Of a stretch of DNA of 64,000 bases, positions 12,201 through 27,200 are shown piece by piece (within the stretch, counting starts at the first letter, position 1; the number at the start of each line of letters is the position of its first letter). The notes beneath the pieces were generated by a model that made no database searches, was not told where the DNA came from, and was given only the letters and a program-made list of their open reading frames with translations. A program made the translations under genes and the position numbers. The DNA is from Ciona savignyi (lineage: Eukaryota > Chordata > Ascidiacea > Phlebobranchia > Cionidae), in assembly GCA_000149265.1 (NCBI GenBank), contig CH003137.1, positions 570,165-634,164 on the forward strand, given 5' to 3'.

Positions 12201-15200
12201 CACAAGAAGCCAAAAGGTTGAATTAATCTCTCGGTCGAATGTAATCTGGTGGGTTTTCAAGTGCGGGCGATACGAAGGTACAATTCAAGAGATGTCCTTC
12301 AAGACCGATTACGCCACCACTAGAATTTCAATACAAACCAGCAGATTGGGAAGTGCTTTGTTCATCCAAACGGTCCGCAGCAAAAGGCTTTTCATGATGC
12401 ATATGATAGCCATAACCCGATTTGTTTCGGTTATATCCTCACATCAAAAAGGATTATCTTAATTTTATGAGCGAGGGCAATTAAACGTTAAACATGATGG
12501 TGTTTGATGAGATTTCGCTTGGTAATCTTAAGGATTTGAGCATTTTCACACAGTGCTTGTGTAGAATCCGACGGGTATTTTCTTTACTTCATGAGATAAT
12601 CGACCTGATTATCAGTAACTAATAACCGTGAATTACATGCATTGATCATATATTAGCACCCCGCTCTGCAGTTTCCCAGATTTTACACGGTAATTTATTA
12701 CGTGTCACATCTTGTGGAAAAAGCGTATGGGTGGTCGTACTTCCTTAATATTTCAGAATATTCAACTTGTACCCAGGTTGGGGTCAATAGCCCCTGGGTC
12801 ATTTAATTGCTTTGCCGGAACGCCGGGACAGAAACACGGCGGCAACTTAGCACGAGTCGTTCATGTAAAACAAGGCCAAGTAACTGGACACCGGCGACTT
12901 GACGTATAAATGATCAGTACTTCTATAGTGACGCCAAAAAAACTTAGTCCGGGGTATAACTCACTCCTGTTCGGGTAACGCGAACCTAAAACATAGAAAA
13001 CTGGGACCTAATTTACCCCGCCAACCACACACCTAACCGCATCCATACAATGTCACCTCACTCAAACAAGCGACCGTTCCCATGTCGCCATGATATCTGC
13101 AGAGCCGATATATTGGTCCATTTAGATGGGGCAAGACGGTTATAGACGGCCGAAAATACACTGGCGCCAGGCGAGCAAACCGCGGCTGAATATTGTCATT
13201 AAAAACGAAGACAATCGCTTCGTGACATCCAAACATGACAATACGCAGCAACGAGGACACGTAGGCGGCGTGTTGTGTTACCTGGATCTTTATTGACAAT
13301 TGTTTCAAAATCGATTCCGACAATATATCTTCGTGATGTCGAATTGTATTCCACGTTCATATTATATATTTATAACAATTACATTTGTTAGTGAAAATAG
13401 ATGGTAGATTTTTCGACCATTTGGTTATTACAGTTTTAACCATTTGGTTATTTTCGTGGCGAACTAAGTCGTAGTTTCTTTTATTCGGTTACTGTTTTAA
13501 AGGACCGGTTTCGAACCCGAGAGTCCATGGTTGGGTATAATGTCATTTAAACTTCAGTATTTGGTTCTCGAAATTTTTTGTTTTTTATATCGTTTCATAT
13601 TTTTACATCAGTAAGCCTATGATGACTTCGTCAATATGACCGTTTTTTTTGTTGTTGTTGTTTATTTATATTGTTCGCGTTCACCATTCTGCCATTGGAC
13701 ATTACTGACCGACCCAAAGTTTCAGTCATTTTCCACTACCTAGTAATTAGCGCCATCTACCGCCAAAACCACAGTCACAAAGACGAGTAATGGTGTGCAG
13801 TACAAACTGCATCCAAAACTGCACAGACTTTATGTAAGCTGAGTTCTAATGCCTGGATCGCGTCAGCTACTTTTGACAACCGATACATTCACACGAACAA
13901 TTTAGTCGTCGCTGCGCTATATCTCGTGCAAAGGAAGCAATTAAGTTTTAAGGCCGTGTCCCAGCCGTAGTTTAAGGATGTATATTTCCTTACAATGCGT
14001 TCGTCATTTATGACGCGATTTTAGTTCTTTTAACCAGTAATTGAGCCGTAAGAGAGCAGTGTGAACGTTGTGTATCGCTTCATAGTATGCATCACCTGAC
14101 AGACTTAATACAATATAGCCCAGTGTGCGGCAAAATTTCTCGGATTTAGGAATCATTTAGGATGAGATAAGAGTTATTATAGATGCAGCTGCGTTGTTGC
14201 TGATAAATTAGTGAAAGTATCAGTAAAAGCTCTTAGAAAGCCCGAGGTTGACACGCCGTCAAGATTATATCGATACGTTATTGTCGACGCTTACAGCTAG
14301 CTTTGTCATCATCTAAATTAGTTATTGCAACGGATGAAGATTTGAAAGTGAATAAGCGACCAAATGTGTGGTTTGTAGTTTCGTGAAGTTAAACCCAAAG
14401 TTATAACTTATACCAAGATTCGTCGTTCGTGTGCGAGTTGAGACGGTCGTATCGCATGTGCACAAGCACAATTTGGCCAAGGCCGTAAAGAGTGATCTGG
14501 TTATAATTTGTTAAAATTATAAAATTTTGTATGTTTTTATTCCTATCATTCACTAAGATATTAATAAAAAAATTACCTGCCTGTATAGTATATATTTAAT
14601 ACTTTATGTTATATTTAAATATTTGATAATAACCTGGTCTTTCATAAGCTAAACTGTCAATTGAGAAAATATTAATCGACACTTCAGGTCCATCTGATTC
14701 CAAATCCAGTTCTGACTGATGAGATATTAAGGTTTCTTATGGTTCACTTCAACATCATAATTGCTTGTTCAACATGTAAGATATAAACAACCCCACCGTG
14801 CTTATGTTTCACGCTGACAACCCTTGTTTCGCTGTTTAAATACCAAAATCCGATCAATCGTGCGCTTTAGCTTGTCAACACCTGTAATTGAAAGTGTCGA
14901 ATCTGTTTGCACTTTGTTCAGCGCTTAGCCCACGAGAAGAACTATCATCCCAAACCCCACCCGTGACTTTCAACATTTATGTTGAACCCCGTGTAACCCT
15001 TGCGGGTAAACACGGTCGCTAGGTGTCTCATTTTCCTGTCTCCCGGTGCCTTGTCAATCGTTAGTCACGTGATGTCCGGTGTTTAGATTTCGATTCGTCA
15101 CGGCCCCAGGTTTACAGGCATTAGAATCGGTCTTCACTCGCACCAGTGCGCGTTACGTGATAACGTGTACGACGTCCGTTGTCGATTGGGGTGAAAATAA

Positions 15201-18200
15201 ACTGTTTGTTTAGGAATTGTGTCAATAGATTGGAGTAAACGTTCAAACAAGTAACAATGTGGACTCATTTAAAACACACGCCGCGGTTGGACGGCTATAT
15301 ATAAACTGGCACACATCCACCATTTTAAATCGGACATTGTTTTTACTGCGATAATCCCATGCTTTGTAACGTACATTTAATTTTTAAATTTACCATGTTT
15401 ACATAATAACTATAGGTCAAGTGTATAAAAAGTTTTGTTCGGGCAAGGTTGATTTGCATATTACCTACCGCCATATCGCTCACAATCTATTTCGTAAATA
15501 TTGGTCGAAAGAAATGTCGCTTGTTTCGGCCGTTTAGTTAGTTACAAATGCTTTCTAATAGAAGTCATATTTTTTCTTTAATCCCGTTATATCAGTGAGA
15601 ATACATTCATGGATTTCTGTGTTCAGTTTGTTACGTTTTGCTTCTTTAGAGATGCGGTATTCTAAACGACAACTACTTCCGTTTAAAATACCGCTAGAAG
15701 AAAACGAGGGACAGTAAAACAATAATCGTGAGAACACGTCATAATTGCACATTAAAAAATTATAATGGAAAAAAACGTTTTCGACGTAAAAACATTGGTG
15801 ATTGCTGACTATGACTCGGTGGCGCTGACCTTTCTATGAAACAACCGTCGGGTTAAAACGAAATCGTTGGTTCAACTGAAGTTGGAGGCCCTCGGACTAG
15901 TAGTTGCTGTTTATTTATTCTTCGCTCTAATTGGCTGCGCGCGACATGCAACTGACGACAAGATGTAGCGATAATGACGTCACAATGACTTGATGACGCC
16001 GCGATAGCTGCAGGGTTCTATTAGTGGAAGTATGTGCGATGCACGGTCGCTAGATGTCGCTTACATAACAACAAATTGCGAATTAAATCGAGCACAATGG
16101 CAAATGCTTGAACGGTCGTGTGGTCGTATACGCGACTAATTCAGATATGCCGCTTTCTATATAAAAACGGTCTTAGCCACGGGCCCATGATGGGTTCGAA
16201 ACTTATCCCGATAAAAATGGAAATAGCCACGCGCGGTTTATGTCGCTGCAGTTTCTGTCGAGATTACTCGGTTCACACGAGCGAGTAGTGGTAGCGAAAA
16301 TATTTATTCACATGACATTGGGAGGGATAATTGACCCGGCATAGGTGGTCCATGTTCAACCGTCGTATCCTCTTGGTAATAACGGGGTATTGATTACAAG
16401 AGCCGATCGAACTATGGGATAGGGCATTGCTTATCAAGTTATCTATAGGGATTTGTCGAGAACATTTGCTGTCGTTTAAAATTTATTCTAGGTGGTCGGG
16501 TTGCTACAAGGGTTGTCATGTACTGACCAGACATTAAACTTCTCATTTCCTGCAATTCAAGAAAACGATTTGTGATTCGTCGTTAATGCGTTACGTCATT
16601 CGAAATACCGGCCCTTCGAGAGATCGTTATGATGTCTAAGTTTGTTTCTTAATCTCCGCGTAACTGGCCATTAGCAGAACAACCATCACTAATTGAGCTA
16701 TAACGCATTACATAGTACGGACGACAACAACGCAGACTGTATGGAGACGGGCGGAAGTTGCTTTGAAAGTTTCAAATTGAAACTTCAGTTTGTTTTTCGC
16801 TGGACAGGGCTTTATCCGAAGTTACAGTGATCCCCGGAGAGATTGGCCTTGCCTTGTCCACTTAAGTAGTGTTGTAATAGCCAGAACAAAGGCCCAGCTT
16901 ATTCTCGCTACGGTGGGATGAAAGGGCTTGATGGGATGATTCGTTTAAATCGCGAAATTAAAACAACAGCCAAAGATCGGATATTGGATGGGCGAAATTG
17001 GCAGGATTAGACAAGCTTCACTCATTATCCACGCTTTATCCTGTAATTACACGTTTGCGAGCAGCGGCGTTAAGAAGCATACAAATATTTGCAAAGTTCA
17101 CGCGGCATATGTAACGAAGGAATAACTTTATCTCCGTATCGGAAGTGTGGCGAGAGCGTTCACTTTTAATACAAGAACTTGTTTATTGCGCGACGAGTAC
17201 CTTCTCTAGTGAATTATGGGTTTATCTATGGGCTGTGGCCAAACTGGAAACAAAAGTCCAATTAGTTGGTTTGGCCAGGTATAAAAGAAAGCTCATTGCT
17301 AATCGTCGACCCTACTGGGATTTGGAGTCGCAAGGTCATGCAGATCTCAAGGAACCAAGGGGTCGGGTTGGTTGCGATGATCGGCGTCGGACTGACTGGG
17401 TCCTCTTACCCTGTGTTTTGAGTGCGGTGCCGCTTGTCTTCGCTCTGCTAGGTTTCTTTATTGTGCGACCACTTACGCGTTGTCTGCTGCTCACAAACAC
17501 GAAGATAGCCCGGATTAACTTTCAACCGCGTTCGTTTCAACGAGTAAACGGTGTGTGTGTACGTGCTCGAGCGGTGCGTCGCAATAGTGCGCCCCAACGT
17601 GTATGAGCGTTAAAAGTAGCGTTATGCCACTAATCGGCAAGTTATCTTCTGCTTGGAACGATCGATTCCAGACAAAATTAGAAGCAGAGGCTGATAGATA
17701 AGAAGACAGAGAACAGAAGCTCCAATATAAACTCATTCGCCTATCGGAATTCCAACCGCAGTTTAACTTGTAGGCGCAGTGGAAGGCATTAGTCAGCAGC
17801 AATCTTAACTTTCGGGATTTTTTTTAAAGCAATTGTTCAGCAATTTATAAATGTTTCCACCTAGGCTGTCTTGTCCGGCGTTTAAAATCGTTACTGGTGA
17901 CATAGATCAAACATACCCCTGGAATTATCAATAATTTAACCCGCTCCGTGGCGGAATAAATATGGTTGGCGCCGACCCCTTCCCCGGGATCCATCGCAGT
18001 TCATGTAATTGTCCCGTCCCGTCGCAATTCGGCGCTGAGGTTAAGCCAACAAGTACACCGCGCGAGAACGGCTACCGCTATTAAGCGTCGTGTTGCCCAA
18101 GCCCAGGGTTGTTAGATGCGTAATTAGCCAAACAAAACTTCTTCTGGCGGCAAAGAGTTCGCGATGTATACGAATAAGCAGTCGTCACTTGCCCGAGATC

Positions 18201-21200
18201 ATACGAAAGAAGGATGTATTTTAGGATTAGAGCAAACGCAACACAGTAGTTATTTGAATTTCCTATTGGAAAAGGTCAGGATTTTGCCAGATTTGCCTGT
18301 TGGATAAGTTACGTTCAATATCGCAGAGATGACATTTGTCACTGATATATATTTTATTTAACCAGTTTATTTATATTATATTGTTAAAGCCGACGTAAAT
18401 GTCGAATTAAAATACTTACGTTAATTTTGCCTATCCCGGCCACGTAGTTTAATTGCGAACGTGTGTAATTAACCAACGTATATTTGCGTTCGCATCTTAT
18501 AATGAGGTTTATTTGTAGAATATTTTATTTGTGGATGAGCTGCAACTGTCGTATTTCGGTCAAGATTTATGCATAAACATCTCATCATGGCGTGCCATAG
18601 CTGTCAGTGTTAAGATAGATTTCATCCGATTGTATGATTCGGGAGAAACGGAACCTGAAATCGTCGTTTGCTAAAATGTATCCGTGTTACTATGTTTTTG
18701 CAACAAATCGCTAGTATGGAGACGACGTGACGGGCTTTGTATAAGAATTCGGCCGATTTGGTAGAAATAGAGGCGTGCCAACTCTCGCAGTGTTGATAAT
18801 GCCGGAGTCGTGCTGGCCGCGAAGTCCTAAAATCCCGTGTCTGTTTATCTTAGGCTGATGAGCGATTGTTTATCGGAGTTCGCATGATTAACTCTAGCCT
18901 GGCGTCGGCCAGTCGCTGCGCCCGGCGATCGGTCTCGTATCCGATTAAATCTCCGCATCTTTAGATCGCGGTTTAAGCTTCGGCGCCGACGACGATCCCC
19001 GCTACTCCCCAGCATATCCCGCTACCGAACCTGATGAGATTATTGCGTCATAGTAACATATCATTTAAATTGAGCCTATAGTCGCGGCCATTTTAAACAG
19101 GAGAATATCGAGCCAATGCGCAGTCACTTCTATGTCCACTATTAGTTGTCTTTAATGGAAAAATAGACGGATTATAATTAAGGGATTAGCAGTGCCTTGC
19201 GGCAAGGCTCCGGCGGTTTCTGTATCCTTGGTAAATCAGCGACTAAAGAGATTTTCCCATCGTTCTATCTGGTCAAAAGAAAGCAACAGTATCGTTTCAC
19301 TCGGGCTCTGTAGATGAAAACAACGCTGTTTGAGAACGTTAAGGCCATAACTTCCAGGCAGCCACTCAAGCAGTCAAAGAGCCAAAGAGTTAAACGAGCA
19401 TGATTAGCCTTAATAAAAATTTCTTTATTCAATAAAGATTTGCCTGTGCATATCCCGTTTGAACTGGGTAAGTGCAAACGGGGAAAGGTAGGGTTGAAAG
19501 GTTGTTGATTCTAGGCCGGTATCTTTGGAGTGTTTAATGGAAGTCGTAATTGTCTCACTAATTAATCGCGCATATCGCGTAGATAGCGGCTCCGTGCAAA
19601 CATTTAACGACTCGAATATCTTGTGCAGCGGCAAAACAAACAATTGATGAGCGCCTTGCGCGACAATTTGGCGTCGGGAATTGTCGGTCATCTCGAGTGT
19701 GTATGTTGATACAAAACAGATCTGGGGATTCCGGGAACTTTTTTTTATAGGAATCCGGTATAAGAGGGGAAGTACAATGTTGTGATGTTAGGTTGTACTT
19801 GAACGTTCCAGTTAATTTACAAAGCTACCGAAAGGAAAAAATAAGTAAAGAATCTACCCACACATGATAAAATATGCAGTGGATTTGGCAACAGATAGGG
19901 GTCTGTGTTTACGCAATGCTAGACTGCCGGGTGCCTGGTTTGGCCGGTCCTGATCACTCTCCGTTCCATTCGACTAGATTTTCAAGATAAAGTTTATGCC
20001 GCAGCAACCAATTAGACATTGTCAGGCCGGTCCCTTTTTGGCCCAGCTTAAATGTTTAGTTATGTGGTCAACAAATTAGCGATCCATGAACGCCAGATAA
20101 CTAGCTTTTGGCGGGATAAAAGCTAGGCACTGGCTGCAGCACAAGTTAATTGCTTTGAACGTAGATTTTAACGAGGATCAAAAACTATTAGGTCGCATCG
20201 CTTTTACCGTAAAAGGAAATCAGTTCATATTTTTTTCTAAAAGTATCTGATACTTAAACGAATGTGCTTTCGTTCGAACGCTAATGGGATGGAATCGAAA
20301 CTAAACGCAATGTTGATTCTAATCAACTAATAGATTTATGAAAAGTCGCTAACATATGCCGTTTATTTCTCAGGTGCATTGCAGACTAGGGGTTTCTTGA
20401 ATGATATTTCTACTTCGCGAATAGAAGCTAATTCCGCCGAGCAGAGTTTGAAAGAACCAGTGAAGCATACGGTGGTTGACAAGAACTCAGAATCTGCGGT
20501 GACTTTAGCAACCCGAGAAGGTAAACGATTTTAACGCCTCCGCGCATTTCCCTTAGTTAGGTAGTCATTATATTTTTAATTCATAAGTTTTAAAAATGAA
20601 TTATACTGTATTAATTTTAAGGAATGTAAAAAAAAACAAAGTTTGGTGTGCACATATACTGTAATTGTCTTCGACTCTTCTAAAATCCATTTGCAATAAC
20701 ATTTACTGCTATTACCTTCATCTATACTAATATTCAGCGTTCTAGCAGATAACATATGTGTTGCGGTACAATATATAACGTCTTTTTGTTTTAGATCAAA
20801 CCACAACAATGGTAGACGAATACGAACCTGTTTTACCCGTGTTTCTCGTGGAACCAACTGACCAGTACGTTGTTAAGAACACCCCTGCTCGTATCACGTG
20901 CAAAGTAGCCTCCGCGAATGAAGTTCATTTTAAATGCAACAACCGTTGGCTTAGCAATCCGACTTCTCGCTCTAGCGAAAGCGAGGACCCTGCAACGGGA
21001 AACAAGTAAGATGGTAGACTGAACGTTTTGTGGGTTGGATTAAACCTCTTTTTAATATAAAATTTCTTGTACATTGTTTATTTTTTCTGTTGTAATCATT
21101 CGCATACCCGTCCTAAATTCAAAGTTAATTGGGATCACTTACTAATTTCCGTCCCCAGAATCACTACAATTACCATCGAAGTAACCAGAAACAACCTAGA

Positions 21201-24200
21201 CTCGTTTTTTGCTCCGTATACCTACTGGTGCCAGTGCGTGGCTTGGAGCGGTGCTGGGGAAGTGAAGAGCAGAAAAGCGCTGGTGAAACTCGCATGTAAG
21301 TTAGTTGCCGCGTGTTTGTCACAATCCCAATCATTGAAAAGAAAGTTCTTCGTCGGTCGAAGTTATTCCCTTATGGTTACCGAATTTTTTATTTTGTAAT
21401 TTCCAATAAAACTGCCCACCAAACGACGGCCTTCCAATTAGAGTCCAATTTAACGACCAACATAAAATATCGCAATACTTAAGTTTTTTTTATTTACGAA
21501 ATTGTCAATTCCTATTTCCGGTAATATAAAAGCGCGTAAAATTCTCAGGCTTAATTTGAAGGGAGGTACAAATACAGAGTGAAGACTATTAATTTAACGC
21601 GAAGCAACTGCGGTAGCGTATTTACAGGCGTCGCTCTGGATAGACTGATATGTATTTGCCAATATTAAAGATAATGTATCTGGGCAACAGTGACTTACAT
21701 TGGTCGCCACATGCCGGATATTTACGAGGTTTATTACACAGGTAGCATGGGCCTTTCACGACCTTTAAATCACAAACATGTCGGCTAAAAATAAATTTGA
21801 GCACAGTCTTTTTAATATGTATTTTACATATAAAATACTATTTTTCATTTTTTTCGTTTTTTGATTGCAGTCGCAAACACTATGAAACAATCAGAGATAA
21901 CAAGCTAATAATGTGAGACTAACAGCTCGCCGTCAAAAGCATATAAGTCAAAACTGTTTTACGAAGACTTTTCTTAGCTAACCTCAATTTAAATATGAAT
22001 TACAGTTTTGCGAAAGAATTTCATACGAGAACCGGTGGCAGGTCGGGTAGCGGTGGGAAGCGAATACAAACTCCACTGTAAACCGCCACTGGGTCAACCC
22101 AAGCCAGTTGGTAAGTTAATATTTTTTTACTAATTTGTAAACAAGATAAATTATTGTTTTGCCATATGTGCGATCCGACCTAACAAATTATGTGAGTGGA
22201 TTTTGCGCACTTAAATACTTGGATCTATCAGGTCTTATATTTTCAACAAAATCACTTACTGTGTGTATTCAGGTTTTAAAAACTTGGAATTAAAACATAA
22301 GTCAATAAGAAGAGAAAAGAGCAAAGAAGCTATTATATCTTTCTGTGACTGCGACCCATGCATTTCGCGCTCCCAAATTAAAAACTAAAGGAGGAAATTG
22401 ACGCGAAACCAATTTTATCAGTCGAATGGTTAAAGAACGATCAGCCGATGACGTTATCGTCGAATTCCAACTTTGTGGTGACGGAAGACGGCGACCTCAT
22501 TATTCGAACCCGTAGCGTGGAGGACACCGGGAATTATACATGCGTTGCTCGGAACATCGCGTCGAAGAAACGAAGTCACACAGCTAAATTAAGCGTTGGA
22601 GGTGAGACTAGTGACTGTGTATATAACGATGTCTTAAATCAGAAATAAAAAAGGAAATAGGATTAGTTTAATGACCATTTCTTAAAGGGGATTTATAGAG
22701 CATTCGCCTTTGAATAAGTAATTGTTGTCTGTACAGCGGTTAATGGCTGGCTATACGGCAACTAATTAATTATTCAGCAAAATCCGTTCGGCTAACTTGA
22801 TTGGATTTGATGAACTTTGTTTTGTGCCATCTGTGAAACACAGACTATTGTTTACCAGCTAGTTAGGAACGCAGACTAGCGTCGTGTAGATCGCCCGGTA
22901 ATCTTCACCGTCTGGCGCGGGAATAAAGGACTAGGATCCCCGGTAGTGTAACTTGATCCGCTCGAAGCCACGAAACAGCGCTGAGTTTATTTAACGGCGC
23001 CCGACTTCGGTAAACAGAACAAGACTGTCGAGTTGGTGGAAACAATGGGCAGGGAGCCAAACGTTTCCAGTGTTACCGATATTATCGGACCAGATAGAAC
23101 CGAAAGAATTTAACTAAACACACAATGGAAATTCAAAATTCAGTGAATGTATATTGATACATGCCCCATAGACTTAATAAGTTTCCCATGAGATGAACAT
23201 GAAATTAATAGGCAACACTGTAAAAGCGGCTGGAAAAGTGGATAAGGTTGATACTTGTTAATAAACAGTACGGAATATAAACCAGAAGTAGGCTGGCATG
23301 CTAACTAAAGCGGTCAAGAAATACGATAGTCTCCCACGAACTTGTTCCCAGTCGCGACCTGTTGATCGGTTTCGCCGACCCGCTTGGGCTCAAATATGAC
23401 GTCAACATACCAAAACGTATAGCTGATTTACGTCAGCAAATAAATTCGAATCGGTGGAAGGTATATTAAGTGGATCTGGGAAAGGCATTGGAGCAAATAT
23501 GTGAAACATGACGTAATCCCATGGATCTTAAGGCGCAGCGCAAAATCCCTCCCGGATTACCGCACTCTTTATTACGTCGTTGTATAACGATAAGGCATGA
23601 GATGTGTTTGGTAAAGTAACGCCAGTTAGTGTGGAATAATTAACTGAAATATCGCACTTTGTCTGAATTTCCAAATTCAAGAATGAAAATTAACGCTGCT
23701 AAAAAATGATGACTGTAAATTGTGAGCGTTGATTACTGTAAATTGTAAGCGCAATCTTTCAATCAGTTTATATTAAACTAATTAATCACTTTAACAATGC
23801 ACAACCCTTTTAGAATTTACTAACCAGCATATTCGACACTTAATCTGTAAAAATGCAGACAAAAGTGCATGAAGGTTAATGTGAAAAAATGTAAATCAAA
23901 TTTGTTCCAGTGGACGGAGGATGGAGCAGTTGGTCAACGTGGACGGGATGCGCGGAGAAGTGTGGGATCGGTGTCAAACGAAGACTGAGGACTTGCACCA
24001 ACCCCGCCCCTCTGAAAGGTGGGGCCGTGTGCTCCGGAGAAACAACCCAGACTCGAACATGCGCGAAACTCTGCCCAGGTCAGTTTAACATAAAAGTCGT
24101 TTTAAAGTTAACACAGCTATAAAATCTTTTTGGACAGAATCGGTAAACTAAATTTATCTCTTTCCTCTATCAAATCAATATTTAAAGACAGTTTAAAACG

Positions 24201-27200
24201 TTCCATTAAGGTATATTTCAGCTGTCTGACAGTTAAAGATTTGATCCCAGAAGGCACTTCTGGTTTTTAAGTTATTGGTTTCGGTCCAAACTCAAGTCCG
24301 TGATAAAGTGCCCAAGTACCGGACAAAATTCAGGGATTATTTTAGAATCGACATTTGTGAAGTTTACCTGCCCGGCTATCTTATTAGCATCGATTAGAGA
24401 TTTCATTATAATGAATAAAATTTGGCAAAAATAGATCTGTTGCAAAGGAATGAAACTTCAACCATTATTTCGATCCACTGTCCAAAACTTCTAAATTTAT
24501 TAGATTACAAGTTTTTTCTAAAATAAATTGGGTAACTCCGACACTGGATTCAATTTGCTTTTCAATATTCGTTCATGTACAACGATTTTTTGCAACGAAT
24601 ACGCTACATGGCAATGCGGTTAAGGGATTTTCTAAACTTTAGATTTTTAAACAAGATATATAAAAATGCATGCAATTAATTCATGACGGGATAAGAGAAA
24701 AATCCGCTACAGAATTAAGTTCAAAAAACGGCCCTAACTTCCCAAACTTTTTTAAACTTCAATTTCAAAAATAAAACTGCAAATTAAGCTCTATGTTTTG
24801 AAGTTTGGAATTGTCTAAAATCTTTTCGTTTCCGTAGTGAACGGCGGATGGACCAGTTGGTCTCCCTGGTCGACATGCAGTCCAGAGTGTTTGCACAGAA
24901 GGCGACGAACATGTACGAGACCGCTACCACATAATAACGGGAAGGTTTGCCCCGGAAGTGACATCGAAACGAAAAACTGCACGGGTGGACTATGCCTCGG
25001 TATGTCATATAAAAAATCTGTTATAAAAATTTCAACGACCATTGTAATTAATTTGCATCACAAATGTTCTTAATAATGACGATTATCTAAGATTAAAATG
25101 AAATGATATTATATGTACTTCCTTGTGTTGATTAAAGTAATGTATCTATGATGCCAAACGAGTTTATACGATCATTTCAATTTGAATTTGTTATAATGTA
25201 AAACACATATCTGGCATTAAAAATATATTATAGATATATCACCGGTCCATAAAACATATATATATGGAGGGGTGACATACGATGTTTAACAATAAACTGC
25301 GTGAACTTGAGACCAACACGTAAACAGCAATTAGAAGGAAATTAGGTTTTCGGTTCTCTTTTCCCACACCTGGAGCAGCCTCTACAGACTAACTGCGTAT
25401 ATTATAAAAACGACTACACTTTATAAGTGTTGATTTACATGACCTTTGTCCGTAGCAGAAGACTTGAGATCCGTGTTGCTGTTTTACCTAAAACAAACAA
25501 ACTTTTACGAAGTTCAATGGCAGATTAGAACCCAAACTAAATCGAGCATGTTTCGTATTACACGCCGATTAGCAGGCCATAAACAAACGGTATACTACAA
25601 AAAAGGTCAAAAAATCCTTAATTTCTTGTCAAAGCTGCAATGAACTTATCGAATTCCATTTGACTGTTAATGAGATAAGAACATTGTATCTGCAAAAAGT
25701 TTAAACTGCATTTACTTTTTCTAATTTGCAAGATCTAACTCGCTAAAGGCGAATATAGTTTTACATGTCAAAATCACAATCTGATACTTGTGGTTCATAG
25801 CTAAGTGAGTTTTCCTTTTCTTTTGCATATTTTCGTCTTTGATGTGGGTGAATTCGTAAACTGTGGCGTTTATACAACAGACAGCCGAACACCAATGGAT
25901 TTAAACGGTAAGTTACACTTCTAATATGAGAGTTGTGTTTTCCAGTACAAAAACGACCTTAAAATCTTCCGGTAGTTTTATAAGTTTATTTAAATGACTC
26001 AATGCCACTCCGTCACGGTAATTAATCATCTACGGCAACTTCTGTTTAGTAAACAAAACTTCGGCAATGATTAAATAAATCAGTACAACGACCGTCGACA
26101 GACATATTTTAAACAGCCCGTCACTGGTCGATTCTGTTTACAAAGATTTATAAACATTTTGTAATCTTTATCAGTGCTGTGTAATGGTTGTTGCAAACAC
26201 TTTACAACGGTACACTAATTATGAGCGATTGCTGAAAGGTAATTGTTATAAATTGATAATAAGTCGGGGACACCACATGCGGTATGATGAATAACAGTGT
26301 TTGTAAAGCAACAATAATACAGACGTTTATTCCGTTTAGCAATGGATGAGAGAAAATATTCGCTTGACATGATGGTTTCATGTTTTGTTGTGTTACATTG
26401 GTCTCAGGAGAACGAGCGTGTCAAAACAATCTTCCCTTTCCCGCCGTGGGTTTTCGCTTTTACCACAGCACCATGTGGGGTGAAACTCACTTAAAAGCGA
26501 CATAACTAAACCCCCGTGAATGTGCATCGCTAAAGGGTTATTTATCACACTTAGCCAAGTAAAGCTGGCTAGTAGGGCTGCCCGTTTCGACTCGCTGCAG
26601 ACGAGATGCGTCCAACGATATACAAACAATAATTTGTATTACAACTTTGTACATAGGCTGACCGAGAACCCAAAACTATGTTTAATTCGTTCTAAGATCA
26701 TAGATATAGCACGAAAAAACAAGCCTTATTACGTTAATCGCTTTGACTACTTGCTAACATTTTTAGAAAATAGTTTAATAATTGTAAACACTTTACAACT
26801 TTCATTTACATTCGGCTTTAACTTTGCAGGCAACCAGAGCCTTGTGTTGTACAGCTGTCTCTTTATTGCTTTGGGGTTGTTGTTAATGATTGTCATAGCA
26901 ACGCTAGTCATCCTCAAGAGGAAGAGGACCTCCCTTTCCCGTTCATCTTCGTACACTGGAGGTCGACCTATACGACGTTACTCATCAGCGCCACGCAGCG
27001 GAGGAATGCACGGTAACAACCAATTTTTACAATTTTAAATTTAAACCTCAATTTTTCTTAAATTTAAATTTCATTTTTGCTTGAATTTCCGGATAACTTG
27101 TTCGCCCCTCTCACTAACTCACCCCTTGTTTGCAGACGACTTTTGCATAATACCAACCAAGCCACCGACTATGGGAGATGCCCCGCCGTATGCATTTCAA

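Noticed and set aside
17145-17606. 153-codon open frame in UNC5 intron 1
   Set aside because: No recognisable domain and no GT-AG continuity with neighbours; chance frame in GC-richer DNA.
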